DNA of 10,075 nt from Nitrospinota bacterium (GTDB lineage Bacteria; Nitrospinota; Nitrospinia; SZUA-224): contig JACRGM010000102.1 of the NCBI GenBank assembly GCA_016212345.1, forward strand, positions 1 through 10,075, in the 5' to 3' direction. Under the pieces are notes generated by a model that did not search any database, was not told the DNA's origin, and was given only the letters and a program-made list of their open reading frames with translations. Made by a program: the position numbers and the translations under genes. Every line of letters begins with the position of its first letter. The first letter of the stretch is position 1. Shown here piece after piece: positions 4,710 to 10,075 of the stretch.

Positions 4710-6260
4710 CTACTCCCACTCAATAGTACTGGGGGGTTTGGAGCTGATGTCGTAGACTACACGATTAATACCCTTTACCTCGTTTATGATCCTGTTAGAG
4801 ATGATGGTAAGTAGATCAGAAGGGAGCCTTGCCCAATCTGCTGTCATACCGTCCTTACTTGTGACAGCCCTTATCCCTGCTACATTTTCATAAGTCCTCT
4901 CATCACCCATAACCCCTACACTCTTGACAGGAAGAAGGACGGCAAAGGACTGCCATATCTCCTTGTAAAGACCTCCCCTTTTGATCTCTTCTAATACTAT
5001 GGCATCTGCCTTCCTTAATATCTTGAGCCTCTCCTCTGTCACCTCTCCCATAATCCGTATAGAAAGCCCTGGTCCAGGAAAGGGTTGACGCCATAGTATA
5101 TCTTCTGAGATATCTAACTCCTTGCCCAGAATCCTCACCTCATCCTTAAAGAGCTCCCTTAAGGGTTCTATAAGTTTGAGGTTCATCACCTCTGGGAGAC
5201 CCCCCACATTATGGTGACTCTTTATGGTTGCAGATGGCCCTTTAAAGGATACACTCTCAATCACATCTGGATAAAGTGTCCCCTGTGCTAGATATCCTAT
5301 ACCCCCCATCTTCCTCGCCTCTTCTTCAAAGATGTTAATGAATTCCCTACCTACTAACTTCCTCTTCTCCTCTGGATCCACCATCCCTTTTAACCTCTCC
5401 ATAAATCTCCTCCTTGCATCGACATGGATGAGATTTATATGGAAATTCTCTCTAAAGGTATTTATTACACCCTCTCCCTCCCCTTCTCTTAAGAGACCAT
5501 TGTCTACAAATATACATGTCAATTGATCACCGATCGCCTTATGGACAAGGAAGGCAACAACTGAGGAATCAACGCCTCCACTTATGGCACATATGACCTT
5601 TTCATCCCTGACCGTCTCTTTTATCTTCTCTATTGAATACCCTGCAAATGATCTCATGGTCCATATAGGGGCACATTTGCATATCTCATACAAAAAATTC
5701 CTCAAGATATCATTACCATATATAGTATGCGTGACCTCGGGATGAAATTGGAGCCCAAAGAATCGTGATTCACCATTCTCCATGATGGCAATCCTCGAGT
5801 TCTCTGTATGAGCGACAGCGTAAAATCCTGTTGGCAGACCCTCTATCCTATCACCATGACTCATCCAGACGGTTATGGTCTTATCTATCCCCTTGAATAG
5901 GGTAGAAGGGGTATCTATATGGAGTTCTGCCCTCCCATACTCCCTCTTTACAGATGCCCCTACCTTACCACCAAGGAGATAGGTCATTAACTGCATACCA
6001 TAGCAGATACCAAGTATCGGTATCCCAAGATTAAATATCTCCTTATCGCAGAGAGGTGCCCCTGGGTCATATACACTTGAAGGCCCCCCTGAGAGGATTA
6101 TCCCTTTGGGCATAAGCCCCTTTATCCTATCAATAGGAATATTATATGGGTGGATCTCGCAGTAGACCCTGTTATCCCTTACCCTCCTTGCTATCAATTG
6201 GGTGTACTGGGAACCAAAATCGAGTATTAATATCCTCTCCTGATGGATATCTTTTACCAT
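4710..6260 (-). CDS. guaA: GMP synthase (glutamine-hydrolysing)
   Basis: GuaA converts XMP to GMP using ATP and ammonia from glutamine, the last step of GMP synthesis. I place the start at ATG 6258-6260, giving 516 residues, the usual family length. AAGGGG lies nine bases upstream, and the family opening ILILDFGSQYTQLIARRVRD begins at residue 10. The longer frame to 6359 would add 33 residues encoded by intergenic repeats. The N-terminal class I amidotransferase domain has Cys86 (GICYGMQ) with His173 and Glu175 (FHPEV). The ATP-pyrophosphatase domain has the P-loop SGGVDSS (227-233). The C-terminal dimerisation domain ends in the conserved KPPSTIEWE. The gene follows guaB with a 127-base gap filled by repeats, probably in the same transcript. 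Confidence 0.96.
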   Translation of the reverse strand: MVKDIHQERILILDFGSQYTQLIARRVRDNRVYCEIHPYNIPIDRIKGLMPKGIILSGGPSSVYDPGAPLCDKEIFNLGIPILGICYGMQLMTYLLGGKVGASVKREYGRAELHIDTPSTLFKGIDKTITVWMSHGDRIEGLPTGFYAVAHTENSRIAIMENGESRFFGLQFHPEVTHTIYGNDILRNFLYEICKCAPIWTMRSFAGYSIEKIKETVRDEKVICAISGGVDSSVVAFLVHKAIGDQLTCIFVDNGLLREGEGEGVINTFRENFHINLIHVDARRRFMERLKGMVDPEEKRKLVGREFINIFEEEARKMGGIGYLAQGTLYPDVIESVSFKGPSATIKSHHNVGGLPEVMNLKLIEPLRELFKDEVRILGKELDISEDILWRQPFPGPGLSIRIMGEVTEERLKILRKADAIVLEEIKRGGLYKEIWQSFAVLLPVKSVGVMGDERTYENVAGIRAVTSKDGMTADWARLPSDLLTIISNRIINEVKGINRVVYDISSKPPSTIEWE

Positions 6261-6276
6261 ATGAAAATACCCCTTA

Positions 6277-6300
6277 TTTTTTACAGAATTTTTTACAGAA
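6277..6300. repeat. Tandem 12-bp repeat upstream of guaA
   Basis: TTTTTTACAGAA occurs twice, head to tail and without change (6277-6288 and 6289-6300), just outside the guaA Shine-Dalgarno sequence. It suggests slippage or a footprint of insertion at the edge of the repeat that follows. Confidence 0.8.
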
Positions 6301-6353
6301 TACCCCCGAAGCCTGAGCGAAGTGAAGGTCGGCTTTGCCGAGGGCGGCGGGGC

Positions 6354-6383
6354 ACCCATTGCGGCGAAGCCAATGTAATGGGT
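6354..6383. repeat. Palindromic repeat between guaB and guaA
   Basis: ACCCATT (6354-6360) pairs with AATGGGT (6377-6383), with GGC-GAA-GCC (6363-6371) nested inside and an alternative CATTG/CAATG pairing (6357-6361 with 6371-6375). The neighbouring bases 6307-6353 are GC-rich and include CGGCTTTGCCG. GCCGAGGGCG at 6337-6346 recurs at 4084-4093 beside ssrA. The palindrome starts just after the guaB stop and has no T-run, so a terminator is unlikely. Confidence 0.55.
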
Positions 6384-6387
6384 CGTT

Positions 6388-7851
6388 CTACCTCACCTTA
6401 TAATTTGGTGCCTCCTTTGTTATGATTACATCATGCACATGGCTCTCCTTCAGACCTGCCTGTGTGATCCTGACAAATCGGGCCTTTTTTCTGAGCTCCT
6501 CTATATCTCTACAACCACAATATCCCATCCCTGCCCTCAGACCACCCATGAGTTGATAGACGGTAAAGGAGAGGTGCCCCTTGTAAGGTATCCTACCCTC
6601 TACCCCTTCAGGGACAAGTTTTGTATCGCTGAACTCATACTCCTGAAAATATCTATCACTACTACCCTCTAATATAGCACCTATAGAGCCCATCCCTCTG
6701 TACTCCTTATAACTCCTCCCCTGAAATAATACCTTCTTGCCAGGGCTCTCCTCAGTACCTGCAAAGAGGCTTCCTATCATAACACTCCTCGCCCCTACTG
6801 CAATTGCCTTAGTAATATCCCCTGAATGCTTGATACCACCATCGGCTATAATAGGTATACCATATCTATCAGCTACCTCTGCGCATTCAGCAACTGCACT
6901 GAGCTGTGGAACCCCCACCCCTGCTACTATTCGTGTAGTACATATAGATCCAGGTCCTATCCCTACCTTGACTGCATCTACCCCTGCCTCTATCAGATCC
7001 TTTGTCCCTTCTGGGGTAGCAACATTCCCACCTATGACCTGTATATCAGGATACTTATTTTTTATAGAGCGTATTGTATTTAAGACCATCTCTGCATGTC
7101 CATGGGCTGAGTCGACCACAATCACATCCACCCCCCCCTCTATGAGTGCCCTAATCCGTTCCTCCCAATCACCAGAGACCCCTACTGCTGCCCCAACCAT
7201 CAATCTTCCTATCGAATCTTTGGTCGAATTTGGAAATCTCTTCCTCTTTTCAATATCCTTTATAGTAATCAACCCTTTTAGGTTACGATCCTTATCCACT
7301 ACCAATAATTTCTCTATACGCTTCTCGTGGAGAAGTTTCTTAGATTCTTCTAATGTTGTACCTACAGGTACTGTAATTAGGTTATCCTTTGTCATCAACT
7401 CTGATACCTTCTTATCAAGTCTCGTCTCAAAGCGAAGATCCCTATTCGTAAGGATACCTACTAACTTCCCTTTATCTGTGATCGGGATACCAGATATGCT
7501 GTACTTCTTCATGATATCTAGTGCCTCTTTTATCTTCTGATCGGGATTCATGGTGACAGGGTCAACGATCATACCACTAATCGCCCTCTTTACCTTATCT
7601 ACCTCATTCACCTGTTCCTTAATGGTAAGGCTTCTGTGTATGATCCCTATCCCCCCCTCATGTGCAAGGGCAATCGCAAGACCTGCTTCAGTAACTGTAT
7701 CCATAGGGGCACTTACTAATGGCGTATTTATCTTAATATCCCTGGTTAAAGGGGTAGAGATATCAACATCTTTTGGATGAACAGATGATCTTGCGGGGAC
7801 CAAAAGGACATCATCAAATGTAAGACATTCTCTTGGCATCTTTTCTAACAT
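6388..7851 (-). CDS. guaB: IMP dehydrogenase
   Basis: GuaB oxidises IMP to XMP with NAD, the committed step toward GTP. The protein has 487 residues, normal for the bacterial enzyme. The TIM barrel begins at residue 1 (CLTFDDVLLVP, then SAPMDTVTE at 47-55). Two CBS domains are inserted at about 95-205 and usually sense adenine or guanine nucleotides. VVDSAHGH (245-252) and GGNVATPEG (274-282) follow, then the catalytic loop GPGSICTTR (299-307) with Cys304. IADGGIKHSGD (335-345) binds the IMP phosphate, and EGRIPYKG (418-425) carries the flap Arg420 and Tyr423. The ATG at 7849-7851 has a perfect AGGAGGT six bases upstream, lying inside the last codons of mutL. The gap from the mutL stop is four bases, so the two are translationally coupled. 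Confidence 0.97.
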   Translation of the reverse strand: MLEKMPRECLTFDDVLLVPARSSVHPKDVDISTPLTRDIKINTPLVSAPMDTVTEAGLAIALAHEGGIGIIHRSLTIKEQVNEVDKVKRAISGMIVDPVTMNPDQKIKEALDIMKKYSISGIPITDKGKLVGILTNRDLRFETRLDKKVSELMTKDNLITVPVGTTLEESKKLLHEKRIEKLLVVDKDRNLKGLITIKDIEKRKRFPNSTKDSIGRLMVGAAVGVSGDWEERIRALIEGGVDVIVVDSAHGHAEMVLNTIRSIKNKYPDIQVIGGNVATPEGTKDLIEAGVDAVKVGIGPGSICTTRIVAGVGVPQLSAVAECAEVADRYGIPIIADGGIKHSGDITKAIAVGARSVMIGSLFAGTEESPGKKVLFQGRSYKEYRGMGSIGAILEGSSDRYFQEYEFSDTKLVPEGVEGRIPYKGHLSFTVYQLMGGLRAGMGYCGCRDIEELRKKARFVRITQAGLKESHVHDVIITKEAPNYKVR

Positions 7852-7855
7852 GATC

Positions 7856-9847
7856 TCACCTCCTCATAAATCTCTTCCTTATATCTTGCATATCAAAAAA
7901 TAGTGCGATTGGTCGTCCATGAGGACAGGTATATGGAAGTTCAGTCTTCTCCAGATCCCTCATCAGTGATCTTATCTGATCAAGTCCAAGATGTTGATTT
8001 GCCTTTATCGCCCCATGACATGCCATCAAGAGGATTATCTCTTCGTTTATCTCATCGAATGATTTTATCTGCCCAAGTTGTGAAAGCTTATCAACTATGT
8101 CGAGGAGTATCCTTGAATAGTCCTGTCCCACAAGGAGTGCAGGGACAGCCCTGATAAGAAACCTATTTTGGCCAAAATCTTCTACTTCAAGGCCTAATTT
8201 CATTATATCATTAAGATACGATTTAAGGAGGAGTGATTCTCCCTTGGACATCTCCACACTGACAGGTATAAGGATCTGCTGTATCTCTATCCTTGATCTC
8301 TTTATATCCTTTATCAACCTCTCATATAATACCCTCTCGTGGGCTGTATGTTGATCCAGTAGGACGATCCCATTAGGGCCTTCCATGATAATAAATGAAT
8401 TGTCTATCTGTCCAATTGGATTAAAGCGGGTAAATACTGGATCAGAGAGTGAAACTGGTGATGGAAGTCTTAACAGTAATCCCTTCTCCTCTGAGGGGAT
8501 ATAATCGTCATCAGCCTCCCTCACACCCTTTACCACATTACTTACCCTTTCCCCCTTAGGAGTGACAGCACTTGTGCTGTCAACGACACCCTCCGTCTCT
8601 TCCCTCTCTCTCTTCTCTCCGACGACTATCCCTCCCTTTACCCCTCCCTTTACAGATAGAGTATCCTTCCTTGTATAAAGACCTCTCCTCATATTCCTAT
8701 ATGTCCTAGATGTCATAGAGTCCGAACTATGCCATCGCTTCATCTCCACATCACCGAATATTAACGGTTCAGACCCCTCTATCTCTATGTGTGGCCCCAT
8801 AGTTAGCTTGGGGGGAGATATCACCATCTCTTCATGTAGGAGAGATACCCCCTTCTTCCCCTGGTGCAGTCCATTCCTTATCACATTGCATACAAAATCG
8901 TGTACCTCACCCTGATCCGAAAACCTTACCTCTACCTTGGAAGGGTGTACATTTACATCTACCCTCCCTGGATCAATAGATAAGAAGAGAAAAATCATAG
9001 GGTGTCTATCTCGTGGGACAAGAGATCGGTATGCATCATATATGGCATGACCTATAATCTTATCTTTGACATATCGGGAGTTTACATATACATATTGATT
9101 CCCCTTGTCAGAACGTGTAAGCGTAGGTCTCGATATAAATCCGCTAATCCTCATCTTGTCATACTCCCCCTCTATCTCAATAAGATTATCTGTTAGATCC
9201 CTTCCAAAGATCGCTGTTAGTCGGTGGAGTGGATTATTAGTCAAAGGTAGATCTATCAATGTCTTTTTATTATGATCCATCTTAAAATGTATAGATGGAT
9301 GAGCCAAGGACTGCTGTGTAACAACGCTACTAATGTGACTCAGCTCGGTGGTATCAGACTTCATAAATTTAAGACGTGCAGGGGTGTTAAAGAAGATATC
9401 CTTAACCTCTACTGATGTCCCTGTCGGACTTGCTGCATCCCTTACATCCTTAATCACACCTCCCTCTATATTGATCCTTGTCCCTACCTCTGCATCACAG
9501 GTAGAGGTAATAAGAGAGAGGATAGATATAGAGGCTATGCTTGGCAATGCCTCACCACGAAAACCGAGTGTGCATATATTATACAGATCATCCTGTGATG
9601 AGATCTTGCTTGTGGCGTGCCTCTCAAAGGCAAGGATGGCATCATCGTGGCTCATACCGCTCCCATCATCTGATACCTTTATATACCTCCTTCCACCACC
9701 CCTTATCTCTATAACCACATTCCTGGCGCTTGCGTCAATAGAATTATCTATCAGTTCCTTGACCACAGATGCAGGACGCTCAACGACCTCTCCTGCAGCA
9801 ATCTTGTTCGACAGCTCTTCTGATAATACCCTTATCCTATTTCCCAT
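7856..9847 (-). CDS. mutL: DNA mismatch repair protein MutL
   Basis: MutL couples MutS mismatch recognition to strand nicking and removal. The 663-residue protein has an N-terminal GHKL ATPase: KELIDNSIDA (30-39, with catalytic Glu31 and Mg-binding Asn35), DDGSGM (60-65), GFRGEAL (95-101), NTPARLKF (154-161) and VDVNVHPSKVEVRF (297-309). A variable linker runs from about 325 to 470. The C-terminal domain has the metal-dependent endonuclease motif DQHTAHERVLYE (498-509), ACHGAIKAN (609-617) and CPHGRP (641-646). It is therefore the nicking MutL type found in bacteria without MutH. The ATG at 9845-9847 has no Shine-Dalgarno sequence at normal distance; the purine-rich AGGAGGGG is about 21 bases upstream. 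A strong promoter places the transcript start at or beside the ATG. Confidence 0.96.
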   Translation of the reverse strand: MGNRIRVLSEELSNKIAAGEVVERPASVVKELIDNSIDASARNVVIEIRGGGRRYIKVSDDGSGMSHDDAILAFERHATSKISSQDDLYNICTLGFRGEALPSIASISILSLITSTCDAEVGTRINIEGGVIKDVRDAASPTGTSVEVKDIFFNTPARLKFMKSDTTELSHISSVVTQQSLAHPSIHFKMDHNKKTLIDLPLTNNPLHRLTAIFGRDLTDNLIEIEGEYDKMRISGFISRPTLTRSDKGNQYVYVNSRYVKDKIIGHAIYDAYRSLVPRDRHPMIFLFLSIDPGRVDVNVHPSKVEVRFSDQGEVHDFVCNVIRNGLHQGKKGVSLLHEEMVISPPKLTMGPHIEIEGSEPLIFGDVEMKRWHSSDSMTSRTYRNMRRGLYTRKDTLSVKGGVKGGIVVGEKREREETEGVVDSTSAVTPKGERVSNVVKGVREADDDYIPSEEKGLLLRLPSPVSLSDPVFTRFNPIGQIDNSFIIMEGPNGIVLLDQHTAHERVLYERLIKDIKRSRIEIQQILIPVSVEMSKGESLLLKSYLNDIMKLGLEVEDFGQNRFLIRAVPALLVGQDYSRILLDIVDKLSQLGQIKSFDEINEEIILLMACHGAIKANQHLGLDQIRSLMRDLEKTELPYTCPHGRPIALFFDMQDIRKRFMRR

Positions 9848-9855
9848 GATTGCTA

Positions 9856-9884
9856 ATTTTATGAGAATCCCCTCCTTTTGTCAA
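9856..9884 (-). promoter_or_regulatory. Strong sigma-70 promoter of mutL-guaB-guaA
   Basis: On the minus strand a perfect TTGACA (9879-9884), a 17-base spacer and TAAAAT (9856-9861, 5 of 6) form a near-consensus promoter. Only eight bases separate the -10 box from the mutL ATG, so the transcript should start at the ATG or within a few bases of it. Two further TTGAC copies lie upstream in a direct repeat, GTCAAGATAAT on the plus strand at 9890-9900 and 9902-9912, and could be extra -35 boxes or a regulator site. Confidence 0.75.
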
Positions 9885-9964
9885 GGGAGGTCAAGATAAT
9901 TGTCAAGATAATCCCAGCAATTTTTTACTTTTTAAATTGAGTTTCACCTTAAAATACCTTTATA

Positions 9965-10039
9965 ACACACCCCCAACCCCTCTTAATAGAGGGGAGTTCT
10001 AAAGTTTCCCCTCTAAAAAGAGGGGATTAAGGGGTGTGT
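9965..10039. repeat. Two-hairpin palindromic element
   Basis: Outer arms ACACACCCC (9965-9973) and GGGGTGTGT (10031-10039) are perfectly complementary. They enclose two hairpins of nearly the same sequence: CCCCTCT/AGAGGGG at 9977-9983 and 9988-9994 with loop TAAT, and CCCCTCT/AGAGGGG at 10008-10014 and 10019-10025 with loop AAAA. Together they would form a three-way junction. No gene is associated, and the element is probably a non-autonomous mobile or REP-type repeat. Confidence 0.85.
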
Positions 10040-10043
10040 ATTT

Positions 10044-10075
10044 TCATGCTCCTTTGTGCCGACTTGTCGGCATGA
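10044..10075. repeat. Palindrome at the right edge of the window
   Basis: TGCCGAC (10057-10063) pairs with GTCGGCA (10066-10072) around a 2-base loop. TCATGC (10044-10049) also pairs with GCATGA (10070-10075), the last bases given. The element may continue beyond the window. It is unrelated in sequence to the adjacent two-hairpin element. Confidence 0.65.

Noticed and set aside
6261..6359. Upstream extension of GuaA by 33 residues
   Set aside because: It encodes tandem and palindromic repeat sequence, is not GuaA-like, and a good Shine-Dalgarno site and family-typical start lie at 6260.
6737..7540. 267-residue plus-strand open frame
   Set aside because: It is antisense to guaB, whose motifs are all intact, has low-complexity Pro/Ser/Thr/Ile composition and matches no family I know.
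9348..9899. 183-residue plus-strand open frame
   Set aside because: It is antisense to the conserved ATPase part of mutL and composed like a reverse-strand shadow.

Overview
The window looks like a chromosomal segment of a Gram-negative-type bacterium. It carries housekeeping genes: MEP-pathway isoprenoid synthesis, a sigma-32-type factor, RNA polymerase omega, a small heat-shock protein, tmRNA, the two GMP-branch enzymes and MutL. Arginine codons are mostly AGG/AGA and ATA is common for isoleucine. The sigma-32 homologue and an endonuclease-type MutL would fit a Desulfobacterota- or Nitrospirota-like lineage, but this is inference and I cannot name the organism. No phage, integrase, transposase, CRISPR or defence gene is present.

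Layout. Positions 1-293 hold palindromic repeats and the leader of an IspH-UbiA fusion gene (294-2033, +). It is followed one base later by an rpoH-like sigma factor (2035-2931, +). A short hairpin region separates this pair from genes on the minus strand: rpoZ (3050-3307), hsp20 (3381-3809, start re-chosen), tmRNA ssrA (4111-4470), guaA (4710-6260, start re-chosen), guaB (6388-7851) and mutL (7856-9847). The last 228 bases hold the mutL promoter and more palindromic repeats.

How the genes work together. mutL, guaB and guaA appear to be one transcription unit read leftward from a strong promoter at 9856-9884. GuaB and GuaA make GMP from IMP, and guaB is tightly coupled to mutL. A consensus sigma-70 promoter at 3965-3993 drives hsp20 through a leader of about 150 bases rich in secondary structure; rpoZ follows hsp20 and may have its own promoter. 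IspH makes IPP/DMAPP and is fused to a membrane prenyltransferase-like domain. The heat-shock-type sigma factor is translated directly after it.

The genes are conventional apart from the fusion. The unusual material is between them: almost every intergenic gap holds a different foldback (palindromic) element. These include a cluster of hairpins sharing an AGCTCTGCT core, a nested foldback in the hsp20 leader, a 125-bp foldback directly upstream of tmRNA, and a two-hairpin element at the right edge. The mutL transcript is predicted to be leaderless or nearly so. I found no convincing wholly new multi-gene system.
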